A stretch of 64,000 nucleotides of DNA from SHVZ01 sp041906305 (GCA_041906305.1 JAYRJL010000008.1:186001-250000), one strand, 5' to 3'. Numbered from the stretch's first letter, positions 8,516-17,660 are shown. The notes: generated by a model not told the origin, from the letters alone. A program made the numbers and translations.

Positions 8516-9157
8516 CCCCAAGGGCACGCGGACGACCCGCGAGACGCCGAGGACATGGGCCGCAAGCCCCTGGCCGAACAGGCGTCGGAGGGCCGGGTCC
8601 CGCGCATCGAGGCCGCCGGTGAAGGCGCCGAAGGCCGGCAGCACCAGGCGGATTCCGTCGGAGAGGAAGCAGCGTCCCGTCACCACGCGCCCGCGCACCG
8701 CGACCGAAAGCTTGGGATGATAGTGGCCGCTGATCTCGCCGTGAGCGCGGCCATGCTCGGCCTGGTGGCGGAAGACCAGCGGGCTCAGCACGATCTCGCT
8801 CTCGACCCGCCCGCCCCACATGGCCGAGGGCGCCGGGTCGTGGTTGCCCTCGATCCACACCCAGTCGCAGGCGGCGGTGAGGCGCCGGAGCCGGATACCG
8901 TCGTCTTCGCCGAGCCGGCCCTCGGCGCGGCGATCATGAAAGCTGTCGCCGAGCGCGATCACCTGCGCCGGCGCCAGGCGCTCCATCAGGTGCTCCAGGC
9001 GACCGACCGTCTCGCGGCTGTCGTAGGGCGGCAGGCCCAGCGCCGAGCCTTTTTCCAGATGCAGGTCGGCGACGACCAGCACGCGCCGCTCCGGCCACCA
9101 GAGCGCGCCGGCATGATCGGCAACGAGATCCACGCCATTGACGGTGAGCTGCGACAT
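8513..9157 (-). CDS. pdeM: Ligase-associated DNA damage response endonuclease PdeM
   Basis: 214-residue calcineurin-like metallophosphoesterase. The two-metal motifs are visible in order: DLHLEKG (31-37), GDSFHD (70-75), GNHD (104-107) and GHYHPK (144-149). This short architecture matches the PdeM group that is usually encoded with a Lhr-type helicase, an MBL-fold exonuclease and an ATP-dependent DNA ligase. The start MSQLTVNGVDLVADH at 9157 matches the usual N-terminus; an ATG six codons upstream is possible. Unusually, the partner helicase ends more than 1.4 kb upstream with an opposite-strand gene between them. The exonuclease and ligase genes are not in this window. Confidence 0.87.
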   Translation of the reverse strand: MSQLTVNGVDLVADHAGALWWPERRVLVVADLHLEKGSALGLPPYDSRETVGRLEHLMERLAPAQVIALGDSFHDRRAEGRLGEDDGIRLRRLTAACDWVWIEGNHDPAPSAMWGGRVESEIVLSPLVFRHQAEHGRAHGEISGHYHPKLSVAVRGRVVTGRCFLSDGIRLVLPAFGAFTGGLDARDPALRRLFGQGLAAHVLGVSRVVRVPLG

Positions 9158-9285
9158 GCGCCGGACGGTTCGCATACTTCGCGCACCTTTGGAAGCGCGA
9201 TGAACCGGGGATGCCGCTTTCGGCTTGCCAGTCCCGAGAGCGCGTCTCCAAGCTGAGGCAGCCACACGGATCGGCAGGGGGATAC

Positions 9286-10542
9286 ATGCGGGTCGCGGTG
9301 CTCGGCGGCGGCGTGGTCGGCGTCGCCGCCTCCTGGTATCTGGCCGAGGCCGGCGCCGAGGTCACGGTGGTCGAGCGCAATTCGGAGGCCGGTGCCGAAT
9401 GCAGCTTCGCACCGACCGGCCAGCTCGCGCCCGGCCATTGCGGCGCCTGGGCCAGCCCACGCGCTCCAGGCATCCTGCTCCGCTCCCTCGTCAACCCGGA
9501 CGCGGCCCTCCGCCTGCTCCCGCATGCGCTGCCGGGCCTCATGCGCTGGGGCATCGCCTTCCTGCGCGAATGCACCGACGAGCGTTACAAGCGCAACAGC
9601 CTGATCAAGCTGCGCCTCTGCCTCGACTCGACCAAGGCGACGCGCGATCTGCGCGACCAGCTGGGCCTGCGCTACGACAACAACGACAACGGCGCCCTCT
9701 TCATCCACCGCGACCGCGCGCGCTTCGAGAAGGAAGCGAAGGCGGCCGCGGCGATGGCGGAGCACGGGCTCACCCTGGAGGTTCTCGACGCCGACGGCGC
9801 GGCGCGCGTCGATCCGGGCCTGGCGCCGGTCAGGCACAAGATCGTCGGCGCGCTCTACTCGCCGGTCGACGGCAGCGGCGATTGCGGCGCCTTCACCCGC
9901 GAGCTTGCGCTCCGAGCCGCCGACAAGGGCGTCGCGTTCCGCTACGGCTGCGCAATCGAGCGGATCGAGGACGATGGCGATCGCATCACGGGCGTCGTCA
10001 CCTCGTCCGGACGGATCGAGGCGGACGCCTACGTGCTCTGCCTCGGCGCCGAGAGCCCCAAGCTCATGGACCCGCTCGGCGTCCACCTGCCGATCTATCC
10101 GGTCAAGGGATACAGCATGACGCTGCCGATCAGGCCGGACGGCGCGGTGCCCAGGATGGCAGTCATCGACGAGCACAATCTCGTCGGCATCGCGCGCCTG
10201 GGCGACCGCGTGCGCTTTGCCGGCAAGGCGGTGTTCACGGGATACGACACGCGGATCGTGCCGGAGATGTTCGGCGGCATGAAGAAGGTCGCACGCGATC
10301 TGTTCCCCGACGGCGTCGACGAGAGCCGGCCCGCCTACTGGGCGTGCCTCAGACCCATGACCGCCGACGGCCCGCCGATCCTGGGCCCGGCGAAGCACCG
10401 GAACCTCTTCCTCAACACCGGCCATGGCCATGTCGGCTGGACCTTGGCCTGCGGCTCCGGCCGCGCGATCGCGAACATGGTGTTCGGCAAGGATCCGGGC
10501 ATCGACCTCGAAGGCGTGCGGCTCGAGGGAAGAGAGCTCTAG
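9286..10542 (+). CDS. D-amino acid dehydrogenase (DadA-like FAD-dependent oxidoreductase)
   Basis: 418 residues starting MRVAVLGGGVVGVAASWYLA, a DAO-type FAD-binding motif (GGGVVG), followed by VVERNSEAGAECSFAPTGQLAPGH, typical of the DadA small subunit. The C-terminus has PVKGYSMTLPI and NTGHGHVGWTLACGSGR, the conserved substrate and FAD contacts. It oxidises D-amino acids to 2-oxo acids and ammonia, passing electrons to the respiratory chain. ATG 9286 is preceded by CAGGGGG; upstream in-frame sequence has no family similarity. It lies between lhr and pdeM on the opposite strand, sharing a 128-bp divergent region with pdeM. No racemase or transporter is adjacent. Confidence 0.88.
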   Translation: MRVAVLGGGVVGVAASWYLAEAGAEVTVVERNSEAGAECSFAPTGQLAPGHCGAWASPRAPGILLRSLVNPDAALRLLPHALPGLMRWGIAFLRECTDERYKRNSLIKLRLCLDSTKATRDLRDQLGLRYDNNDNGALFIHRDRARFEKEAKAAAAMAEHGLTLEVLDADGAARVDPGLAPVRHKIVGALYSPVDGSGDCGAFTRELALRAADKGVAFRYGCAIERIEDDGDRITGVVTSSGRIEADAYVLCLGAESPKLMDPLGVHLPIYPVKGYSMTLPIRPDGAVPRMAVIDEHNLVGIARLGDRVRFAGKAVFTGYDTRIVPEMFGGMKKVARDLFPDGVDESRPAYWACLRPMTADGPPILGPAKHRNLFLNTGHGHVGWTLACGSGRAIANMVFGKDPGIDLEGVRLEGREL

Positions 10543-10550
10543 CGCTCTCG

Positions 10551-10583
10551 AGCCCCCTCCTCCGCGCTACGCATGAGGGGGGC
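10551..10583. repeat. Short GC-rich palindrome, possible decayed intergenic repeat unit
   Basis: Between the convergent dadA-like and lhr genes, AGCCCCCTCCTCC and GGAGGGGG-like arms flank CGCGCTACGC. This resembles one half-unit of the larger palindromic repeats found six times elsewhere in the window. It could also act as a bidirectional terminator. Assignment is tentative. Confidence 0.3.
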
Positions 10584-10589
10584 CGCCGC

Positions 10590-13025
10590 TCAAAGCGGCA
10601 GCTTGCCCTGGGGCCTGGGGTTCATCGCCTCGGCGATCAGCTCCTCTGCCGCCTCTTCCCAGAGGTCGTCGATGCCGGCGCCGTCGACGCGCTCACGGCC
10701 GATGTCGAGCATCGCCGGCACCGCCAGGGGCGAGACGCGGTCGAGAACGCGGTGCCTGATTTTGCCTTCGATGCGTACCAGGAAGTCGGCGAGACGGCGC
10801 ACGTCGAGAAGGCCGGTCGCGGCATCGGCGCGGGTCGCGCGAAGCAGGATGTGCTGGGGGTCGTGGCGGCGGAGCACGTCGTAGATGAGGTCGGTGTTCA
10901 CCGTCACCTGCCGACCCGACTTCTCCTTGCCCGGATAGCGCCGCTCGACCAGGCCCGCGATCACCGCGACGTTGCGGAAGGTGCGCTTGATCAGGCTCGA
11001 CTCGGCCAGCCAGTCCTCGAGGTCGTCGCCGAGCATGTCCTTGTCGAACAGCGTGTCCATGTCCTCGACCGCCTTCAGGCTCCACACCGCAAGCACGTAG
11101 TCGGAGGCAACGAAGCCGAGGGGCTTCAGGCCCATCCGCTCCATCCGCCGCGTCACCAGCATGCCGAGCGTCTGGTGCGCGTTGCGGCCTTCGAAGGCAT
11201 AGGCGACGAAGAACTCCTTGTTGCCGCGCGGAAAGGATTCGACCAGCAGCTCGCCGCGCCGGGGCAGCACCGAGCGCCAGCGCTGCAGGTCGAGCCAGTC
11301 CTCGACCGCCTTCGGCAGGGTCGGCCAGACACTCGAGTCCTCCAGCATCGCGCGCACGCGCTCGGCCAGATGCGTGGTCAGCGGCAGGCGGCCGCCTTCA
11401 TAGGCCGGAATCATCGGCTCACCGCCTGACGCCGGCGTCGCCTCGGCCCAGGTCTCGCGGATGCCCTCGAAGCAGAGTAGCCGCCCGCCGAAGATGAAGG
11501 TGTCGCCCGGCGTCAGCAGGTTGACGAAATACTCCTCGACCTCGCCGAGGACCGGGCCGCCCCTCAGCTTCACCTTGATCGTCACCGCCTCGACGATGGT
11601 GCCGATGTTCATGCGATAGCGCTGCGCCAGGGTCGGGTTGCCGATCCGCCAGCGGCCGTCTGGCATCTGGCGAAGCTTCTTGTAGCGCTCGTAGGCCTTG
11701 AGCGCGTATCCGCCGGTCGCAACGAAGTCGAGGACCGCGTCGAAATCCGCACGCGTGAGCTTCGCGTAAGGGGCCGCCCCGGTCACTTCCTTGTAGACGT
11801 CATCGGGCGCAAAGGGCTGCGAACAGGCGAGTCCGACCAGATGCTGCGCCAGAACGTCGAGGCCGCCGATCTTCGGCGGGTCGCCGTCGAGCTCCCCATG
11901 CTCGACCGCCTCGATCGCCGCCCTGCACTCGAGCGCCTCGAAGCGATTGCCCGGCAGCAGCAGCGCGCGGCTCGGTTCGTCGAGCCGGTGGTTGGCGCGC
12001 CCAATGCGCTGGATCAGCCGCGAGGCGCCCTTGGGCGCGCCGACCTGGATCACGAGGTCGACGCCACCCCAGTCGATGCCGAGGTCGAGCGACGAGGTCG
12101 CGACCACCGCGCGCAGAGCGCCGCGGGCCATCGCCGCCTCGACCTTGCGCCGCTGCTCGGGCTCGAGGCTGCCGTGATGGATGCCGATCGCGAGGTTGTC
12201 CTCGTTGATCCGCCAGAGGCCCTGGAACACGATCTCGGCCTGGGCGCGCGTATTCACGAAGACGATCGTCGTCGCGTGCTTCTTGATCTGCTCGTAGATC
12301 TCGGGCGTGCCGTGCTCGGCCATGTGCCCGGCCCAGGGCGTTTCGGCCTTGGTTCGGAGGATGCCGATCTCGGGCCTGGCACCGCCCTTCAGGACCACGC
12401 GACGGACGCGCGGATCGTCCGGCCTCGCCTCGGTCGACAGGAACGCGGCGAGCGCGTCCGGGAACGCGACCGTCGCCGAGAGACCGATGCGCCGTGCTTC
12501 GGGCGCGAGCCGGCTGATCCGCGCGAGGCCGAGCGCCAGCAGGTCGCCGCGCTTCGAGCCGGTGACGGCGTGAAGCTCATCGACGATCACGCATTTCAGG
12601 TGCCGGAAGATCTCCGGCGCGTCGGCATAGGAGATCAGCAGAGCCAGCGATTCCGGCGTCGTCAGCAGCATGTGCGGCGGCGTCCGTCTCTGGCGCTGCC
12701 GCTTGGCGTGCGGCGTGTCGCCGGTGCGCGTCTCCGCCGTGATCGGCAGCGCCATCTCGGCGATCGGATCCAGCAGGTTGCGGTGCACGTCCACCGCGAG
12801 CGCCTTGAGAGGACTGATGTAGAGCGTGTCGAGCCGCGGCGTCGGATCCTTGGCGAGCCTGACCAGGCTCGGCAGGAAACCGGCCAGAGTCTTGCCGGCG
12901 CCGGTCGGCGCGATCAGCAGAACCGACTCGCCGGCGCGATCGGCCTCGATCAGGGCGAGCTGATGCGCGCGCGGCTGCCAGCCGCGTGACGCAAACCAGC
13001 CGGAAAACGGCTCCGGCAGGCTCAT
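10590..13025 (-). CDS. lhr: Ligase-associated DNA damage response DEXH-box helicase (Lhr-Core type)
   Basis: 811-residue superfamily 2 helicase. Motif I APTGAGKT is at 39-46, motif II DELH at 149-152, motif III SAT follows at about 180, and motif VI reads QRIGRANHR in the second RecA domain. The remaining C-terminal 400 residues match the Lhr winged-helix/beta-barrel core, with no long E. coli-type extension, so this is the short ligase-associated form. It unwinds DNA or RNA-DNA hybrids during repair. ATG 13025 begins MSLPEPFSGWFASRGW. The expected downstream partner pdeM is not adjacent: an opposite-strand dehydrogenase intervenes. Confidence 0.93.
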   Translation of the reverse strand: MSLPEPFSGWFASRGWQPRAHQLALIEADRAGESVLLIAPTGAGKTLAGFLPSLVRLAKDPTPRLDTLYISPLKALAVDVHRNLLDPIAEMALPITAETRTGDTPHAKRQRQRRTPPHMLLTTPESLALLISYADAPEIFRHLKCVIVDELHAVTGSKRGDLLALGLARISRLAPEARRIGLSATVAFPDALAAFLSTEARPDDPRVRRVVLKGGARPEIGILRTKAETPWAGHMAEHGTPEIYEQIKKHATTIVFVNTRAQAEIVFQGLWRINEDNLAIGIHHGSLEPEQRRKVEAAMARGALRAVVATSSLDLGIDWGGVDLVIQVGAPKGASRLIQRIGRANHRLDEPSRALLLPGNRFEALECRAAIEAVEHGELDGDPPKIGGLDVLAQHLVGLACSQPFAPDDVYKEVTGAAPYAKLTRADFDAVLDFVATGGYALKAYERYKKLRQMPDGRWRIGNPTLAQRYRMNIGTIVEAVTIKVKLRGGPVLGEVEEYFVNLLTPGDTFIFGGRLLCFEGIRETWAEATPASGGEPMIPAYEGGRLPLTTHLAERVRAMLEDSSVWPTLPKAVEDWLDLQRWRSVLPRRGELLVESFPRGNKEFFVAYAFEGRNAHQTLGMLVTRRMERMGLKPLGFVASDYVLAVWSLKAVEDMDTLFDKDMLGDDLEDWLAESSLIKRTFRNVAVIAGLVERRYPGKEKSGRQVTVNTDLIYDVLRRHDPQHILLRATRADAATGLLDVRRLADFLVRIEGKIRHRVLDRVSPLAVPAMLDIGRERVDGAGIDDLWEEAAEELIAEAMNPRPQGKLPL

Positions 13026-13100
13026 CAGCGGCGGCGCGGGCTCCGCACGGATGCGGGCAGCGGCGAGGAAGAAATCATGACTCGCAGTCTACCACGCGGG

Positions 13101-13574
13101 TCACGTCCGCTTCACCGCCAGCCAGCCGGCGAGCACGAAGAAAGCCAGCACGACGAACTGCACGATCACGAAAGGCGGCTCGCTGCCGGTCGGCGCCAGC
13201 GCGTTGAGATGCGGGAACTTGAGGAACGACTGCACCACCAGCACGAAGGTGTTGAGATAGAGAGAGGCCACCGCGCCGACGACGTAGATCAGGCGCCAGC
13301 GACCTTCGAGATTGAATCGGTAGAGCGCGGACAGCGTCGGGATCATCACCAGCGTGGCCACGATGCCGGTGCCGAGCGCGGGCGTGACGCCGCCGAACGG
13401 GAACAGGAAGCCCGTGAGGCTGGTCCAGAACGTGGTCCACAGGAACACATGGGTCCATCCGTTCCGGACGATCTCGCCGCGCAGCAGTCCGGCGAGGACC
13501 GGGAAGCCGGCCAGGATGCCGAGAAAGCTCAGGACGACATGGATGGCGCCGAACGTTGGTGATGCGAAGAACAT
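13101..13574 (-). CDS. Conserved hypothetical four-helix membrane protein
   Basis: 157 residues with four or more predicted transmembrane segments (roughly 8-28, 42-62, 66-90, 97-120 and 138-155) and short charged loops. No catalytic motif is visible. ATAAGGGGGCTTCTC precedes the ATG at 13574, a good ribosome binding site. It lies 75 bp upstream of lhr on the same strand and could share its transcript, though the membrane protein has no evident repair role. I do not recognise the family; similar small proteins are annotated only as hypothetical. Confidence 0.75.
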   Translation of the reverse strand: MFFASPTFGAIHVVLSFLGILAGFPVLAGLLRGEIVRNGWTHVFLWTTFWTSLTGFLFPFGGVTPALGTGIVATLVMIPTLSALYRFNLEGRWRLIYVVGAVASLYLNTFVLVVQSFLKFPHLNALAPTGSEPPFVIVQFVVLAFFVLAGWLAVKRT

Positions 13575-13643
13575 GAGAAGCCCCCTTATTCCGTTACCGC
13601 TAATCGGCCACAGATCGGGGGGTGCGTCTATCGCAACGCGGTA

Positions 13644-14843
13644 TCAGGCTGCGGCGGAGGCGAGCTCGCGCGGCAGGAGGACGGTGACGACGGTGCCGGC
13701 GCCGGGCTGGCTCACGATCTCGAGCTGCCCGCCCAGCTTCTCGACCAGCGCCCGCGTCAGCGGCAGGCCGAGGCCAGAGCCTTGCGGGCGCCCGCGCAGC
13801 GGTTGGCCGACCTGGCGGAACGGCTGCATCGCGACCGAGAGCTCGCCCGGCGTCATGCCGATGCCGGTGTCGCGGATCACCAGGATCATCGCGCCGCGGA
13901 ACTTGTCGAAGCGGGCCTTCAGCTTCACCGATCCGCCCGAGGGCGTGAACTTGATCGCGTTGGTCGCGAGGTTGAGAACGACCTGGAGGAGCTTCGATCC
14001 GTCGGTGCGAAGCTCGGGGAAGCCGCGCTCGACCTCGACCTTGAGACGAACGCCGCTCGAGTCGGCGAGGCCATGGACCATCGAGACGGCCCGGTCGAAA
14101 ATGTCGGCGACCGATACGGTCTCGACCGTGATCGGCTCGCGGCCCGCCTCCGCCTTGGCGAAGTCGAGCGCGTCGTCGCAGACGCCGGCGAGATGCGTGG
14201 CCGAGGCATGAATGTCGGCGGCGTATCCCGGATACCGCGGATCGCCGAGGGGGCCGAAGCGTTGGTCCTTCAGGATCTCCGAGAAACCCAGGATCGCGTT
14301 GAGCGGCGTGCGGATCTCGTGTGCGAGATAGGCGGTCACCTCGCGGTCGTTCGCCTGACGCGCCTTGTCCCGCGCCTCCAGCCTCGACATCCGCTCCTCG
14401 GCCTCGCGCAGCAAGGCGCGAGCCTCGTTGAGCTTGCGGGTCGCGATGACGGCGCGGTGCCAGGATGCGTGCCAGCGCGAGAGGCCGACCACCCGGTCCT
14501 TGAGCTCGGCCGGATCGTAGGGAACGCGGATCGCGTCGCCGACCGACAGCGCCAGCGGACGATGCGCGGCATCGGCATAGAGACACAGCACCGCCGGGCG
14601 CTCGTCATCGGGCAGGCGGCGCCAGTAGGCCAGGGCATCGAGTGCGCCCGGACCGCCGAAGGCGAGGTCGAGCACGATCATGTCGTTCGCCCGCACGCGG
14701 CCGAGTTCCGGCGTCTCGGCGCTGACGCGAAGCTCGTCGCCGGCGAGAAGCTGCTCGAGCTCGCGCCTGAGGATCGACTGCCCCAGGACGAGGACGCGCG
14801 GCTCCGTCGAAGCGGCAGCGGCAGGTGAAGACGTCATGCTCAT
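13644..14843 (-). CDS. Cytosolic histidine kinase with degenerate N-terminal receiver-like domain
   Basis: 399 residues without membrane segments. Residues 15-125 look like a receiver fold (RVLVLGQS at the start, IVLDLAF with D59 at the phospho-acceptor position), but the acidic pair is missing and the usual Lys switch is replaced by VPYDP. A coiled coil (about 130-168) leads to the HisKA H-box AYLAHEIRTPLNAILGF with H175, the N-box NLATNAIKFT around 292-301, DTGIGM near 325, and a G2 box GSGLGL near 356. The dimerisation region resembles PleC/DivJ-like kinases. No response regulator is adjacent; it stands alone between a membrane protein gene and cysNC. Confidence 0.85.
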   Translation of the reverse strand: MSMTSSPAAAASTEPRVLVLGQSILRRELEQLLAGDELRVSAETPELGRVRANDMIVLDLAFGGPGALDALAYWRRLPDDERPAVLCLYADAAHRPLALSVGDAIRVPYDPAELKDRVVGLSRWHASWHRAVIATRKLNEARALLREAEERMSRLEARDKARQANDREVTAYLAHEIRTPLNAILGFSEILKDQRFGPLGDPRYPGYAADIHASATHLAGVCDDALDFAKAEAGREPITVETVSVADIFDRAVSMVHGLADSSGVRLKVEVERGFPELRTDGSKLLQVVLNLATNAIKFTPSGGSVKLKARFDKFRGAMILVIRDTGIGMTPGELSVAMQPFRQVGQPLRGRPQGSGLGLPLTRALVEKLGGQLEIVSQPGAGTVVTVLLPRELASAAA

Positions 14844-14878
14844 GTCCCGACTGGACCACGAAACGGATTAAGCGGAGG

Positions 14879-16750
14879 TTAAGCGCCGCCGCTCTTCGTG
14901 CCCATTCTTTGTTCGACGTAGGCGGAAAGCTGCCCGAGGCAGGCCTCGAGCGAATGCGACGCTGTGTCGACGACCAGCTCGGGAGCCTCCGGCGCCTCGT
15001 AAGGGGCTGAAATTCCCGTGAATTCCGGAATTTTGCCGGCCCGCGCCTTGGCGTACAGGCCCTTGGGATCGCGCTTCTCGCAGGTGGCGAGGTCGGCTTG
15101 CACATGGACCTCGTGGAAGAGATCCGGAACGATCTTCCGGACCCGGTCGCGATCGGCCCGATAGGGCGAGATGAAGGCGGTGATGACGATGATGCCGGCG
15201 CGGGCGAAAAGCGCCGCGACCTCGCCGACGCGACGGATGTTTTCCTCGCGATCGGCGGGCGAGAACCCGAGATCGGCGGACAGACCGTAGCGGATGTTGT
15301 CGCCGTCGAGCACCGCGACGTGCCAGCCCTTGCGGAAGAGATGCTGCTCGAGCTCGACCGCGAGCGTCGACTTGCCGGCGCCGGAGAGCCCGGTGAACCA
15401 GAGGATGCCGCTCTTGTGCCCGTTCGCCTGCCAGCGCTCCGCGAGCTCGATGCGGCCTTCGACCTTGGTGACGTTCGTGGACCGGATCGCGTCGCGCCGC
15501 GTGCGCGCATGGCCGTCGAGCGAGACCGTGCCGCCGCCGGCGACGTCGTAGCCATCGACCAGCACGAAACGGCCGGTGCGCGCCATCGTACGCGCATCGT
15601 CGACCGCGAGCGTGGCGCGAGCACGCAGCACGACTTCCGCGATCTCGCCGGCGCCGACCGCGTCGGCCGGACGGCTGGCGAGATCGGCGGTGTCGATCAC
15701 GCGCTCGATCGTCTGCACCTCGACCGGATGCTCGGCCGTGGCCAGCTTCAGCTTGTAGCGCTTGCCGCGCACCAGCGGCTGGCGGCCGAGCCACACGATT
15801 CTTGCGCGGAGGCTGTTGGTCTCGGCGGGGCCGGAGTCCTCGTGATGGCCGATCTGCCCGCGCTCGACGAAGATCTGGTCGTCGAGCGTGATGCCGACGG
15901 AGCGGCCGGCCTCGGCCTCCCGCGGCTTCGCGTCCTCGGGCCAGGCCTCGATCGAGGCGATCCTCGCCTTCCGTCCGCCAGGCGAGAACGCGATCGTGTC
16001 GCCGACCTTGAGCCGTCCGCTCTCGATGCGGCCGGCGAGGATGCGGCGCTCGTCGAACTTGTAGACGTCCTGGATCGGGAAACGCAGCGCCTGGTCGACC
16101 GGCGACGGCTGCGGCTGGAAGCCGTCGATCGCCTCGACCAGGGTAGGGCCGCTGTACCAGGGAGTTGCCTTCGAACGCTCGGCGATGTTGTCGCCCTCGC
16201 GTCCCGACACCGGGATCACCGCCTTCGGGGCGATGCCGAGCGAACCCAGGTAGGACTCGATGTCGCGCGCGACCTCGGCGAAGCGCGCCTGCTCGTATCC
16301 CACCAGATCCATCTTGTTGACCGCGACGACGATCTGCGTGAGCCCGAGCAGACTGAGGAGGTAGGCATGGCGCCGCGACTGCTCGCGCACGCCCTCCTTG
16401 GCGTCGACGACCAGCAACGCGCCATCGGCGGCGGCGGCACCGGTCACCATGTTGCGCAGGAATTCCTTGTGCCCCGGCGCATCGACCAGCGTGTAGGTGC
16501 GCTTCTTCGTCTTCAGCCACACCTGCGTGGTGTCGATCGTGATGCCCTGGTCGCGCTCGGCCTGGAAGGCGTCGAGCAGGAAGGCCCATTCGAACGGCAT
16601 CCCGCGCTTTGCGGAGGATGCCCGGATCGCCTCGAGCTTGCCCTCGGGCAGCGAGCCGGTGTCGTGGACGAGGCGTCCGACCAGCGTCGACTTGCCATGA
16701 TCGACATGGCCCGCGAGCGCGACGCGAAGAGGAGTCGTCGGCTCCGTCAT
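14879..16750 (-). CDS. cysNC: Bifunctional sulfate adenylyltransferase subunit 1 / adenylylsulfate kinase (CysNC)
   Basis: 623 residues with two enzymes fused. The N-terminal CysN GTPase has GHVDHGKS (14-21), DAPGH (91-95) and NKMD (145-148), plus EF-Tu-like beta-barrel domains; with CysD it couples GTP hydrolysis to APS formation from ATP and sulfate. The C-terminal APS kinase (from about 440) has the P-loop GLSGAGKS (454-461) and LDGDNIR (481-487) and makes PAPS. The ATG at 16750 overlaps the cysD stop as TGATG. No cysH or sulfite reductase genes are nearby, so the PAPS may feed either cysteine synthesis or sulfation. Confidence 0.95.
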   Translation of the reverse strand: MTEPTTPLRVALAGHVDHGKSTLVGRLVHDTGSLPEGKLEAIRASSAKRGMPFEWAFLLDAFQAERDQGITIDTTQVWLKTKKRTYTLVDAPGHKEFLRNMVTGAAAADGALLVVDAKEGVREQSRRHAYLLSLLGLTQIVVAVNKMDLVGYEQARFAEVARDIESYLGSLGIAPKAVIPVSGREGDNIAERSKATPWYSGPTLVEAIDGFQPQPSPVDQALRFPIQDVYKFDERRILAGRIESGRLKVGDTIAFSPGGRKARIASIEAWPEDAKPREAEAGRSVGITLDDQIFVERGQIGHHEDSGPAETNSLRARIVWLGRQPLVRGKRYKLKLATAEHPVEVQTIERVIDTADLASRPADAVGAGEIAEVVLRARATLAVDDARTMARTGRFVLVDGYDVAGGGTVSLDGHARTRRDAIRSTNVTKVEGRIELAERWQANGHKSGILWFTGLSGAGKSTLAVELEQHLFRKGWHVAVLDGDNIRYGLSADLGFSPADREENIRRVGEVAALFARAGIIVITAFISPYRADRDRVRKIVPDLFHEVHVQADLATCEKRDPKGLYAKARAGKIPEFTGISAPYEAPEAPELVVDTASHSLEACLGQLSAYVEQRMGTKSGGA

Positions 16751-17544
16751 CACATGTAGCCTGCGACGCGCAGCCGCTCGAAGGAGTCCTCGGCCTCGTG
16801 GTCCATCGCGCGGCCGGCGCGCTCGGGCGCCCGGGTCGCCTCCAGCTCGGCGATGATCTCGTCCAGGTTCGCGGCGTTGCTCACCATCGGATGCGTGATG
16901 TCCTGGTCGCCGAGCGAGCGATAGCGCTTGCCGCCCTTGGCGAAGTAGAGGTCGACGACGGGGATCTTCTCGCGGCGGATGTAGCGCCAGACGTCGAGCT
17001 CGGTCCAATGCAGCAGCGGATGCACGCGGATGTGCGTGCCCGGGGCGAAGTCGGTCTTGAACTGGTCCCAGAGCTCCGGCGGCTGCTCGCGCACGTCCCA
17101 CTCGGCGTTCTCGCCCCGCGGGCTGAAATAGCGTTCCTTGGCGCGCGTCGCATCCTCATCCCGGCGGATGCCGGCGATGACGGCCTTGAGCTTGAGGCGA
17201 CTGACCAGCGACTTGAGCGCATAGGTCTTGCGCGCCGAGGAGCGCGCCGCCGGCGGCAGCGTCGGGTCCATTTCCTCGACCGGCGGACAGGGCTCCTGCA
17301 TGAGATTCAGGCCCCATTCCTGCGCATATCGGTCACGGAACGCGTACATCTCGGGGAACTTCTTACCCGTGTCGCAAAACAGCGCCGGGAACGGCACCCG
17401 CCCGAAGAACGCCTTCCGGCAAAGCCAGACCATGACGTTGGAATCCTTGCCCAGCGACCAGAGGAGGCCGAGAGGATCGAGCTTGTTGAAGGCTTCGCGG
17501 AGGATATAGACGCTCTGGCTTTCGAGCGCGTCGAGATGGTCCAT
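16750..17544 (-). CDS. cysD: Sulfate adenylyltransferase subunit 2
   Basis: 264 residues, somewhat shorter than the roughly 300 of E. coli CysD because the N-terminus is compact. The PP-loop SLGKDS at 30-35 binds ATP, followed by the FCDTGKKFPEMYAFRD segment and the AGIRRDEDATRAKER loop. It adenylates sulfate to APS together with CysN. The ATG at 17544 starts MDHLDALESQSVYIL, a standard N-terminus. It is the first gene of the cysD-cysNC operon, divergent from hsp20 across about 196 bp. Confidence 0.95.
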   Translation of the reverse strand: MDHLDALESQSVYILREAFNKLDPLGLLWSLGKDSNVMVWLCRKAFFGRVPFPALFCDTGKKFPEMYAFRDRYAQEWGLNLMQEPCPPVEEMDPTLPPAARSSARKTYALKSLVSRLKLKAVIAGIRRDEDATRAKERYFSPRGENAEWDVREQPPELWDQFKTDFAPGTHIRVHPLLHWTELDVWRYIRREKIPVVDLYFAKGGKRYRSLGDQDITHPMVSNAANLDEIIAELEATRAPERAGRAMDHEAEDSFERLRVAGYM

Positions 17545-17630
17545 GAGGCGCTTGTTAAGCTACCCCCGGGCCCATGTCGAGCCCCCGGAATCCCGCCCTT
17601 CCCGCCGTACAAGCCTTTGAAACCCCTTGT

Positions 17631-17660
17631 CTTGATCTAGGCCCGCCGACTTCCTAAATA
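17631..17660 (+). promoter_or_regulatory. Sigma-32 (RpoH)-like promoter of hsp20
   Basis: CTTGAT (17631-17636) and CCTAAATA (17653-17660) with a 16-bp spacer resemble the alphaproteobacterial heat-shock promoter (CTTG... / CC..AT.TA). It lies 80 bp upstream of the hsp20 start and points towards it. The match is by eye; the product's heat-shock nature supports it. Confidence 0.55.

Noticed and set aside
7013..9256. 747-codon open frame on the plus strand
   Set aside because: It is antisense to photolyase and pdeM, which have unmistakable motifs; the product is Arg-rich without family similarity.
9225..11429. 734-codon open frame on the plus strand
   Set aside because: It is an out-of-frame reading of the DadA-like gene followed by the antisense of lhr.
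14879..16750. CysN-CysC fusion as an anomaly
   Set aside because: CysNC fusion is common in alphaproteobacteria and other groups.
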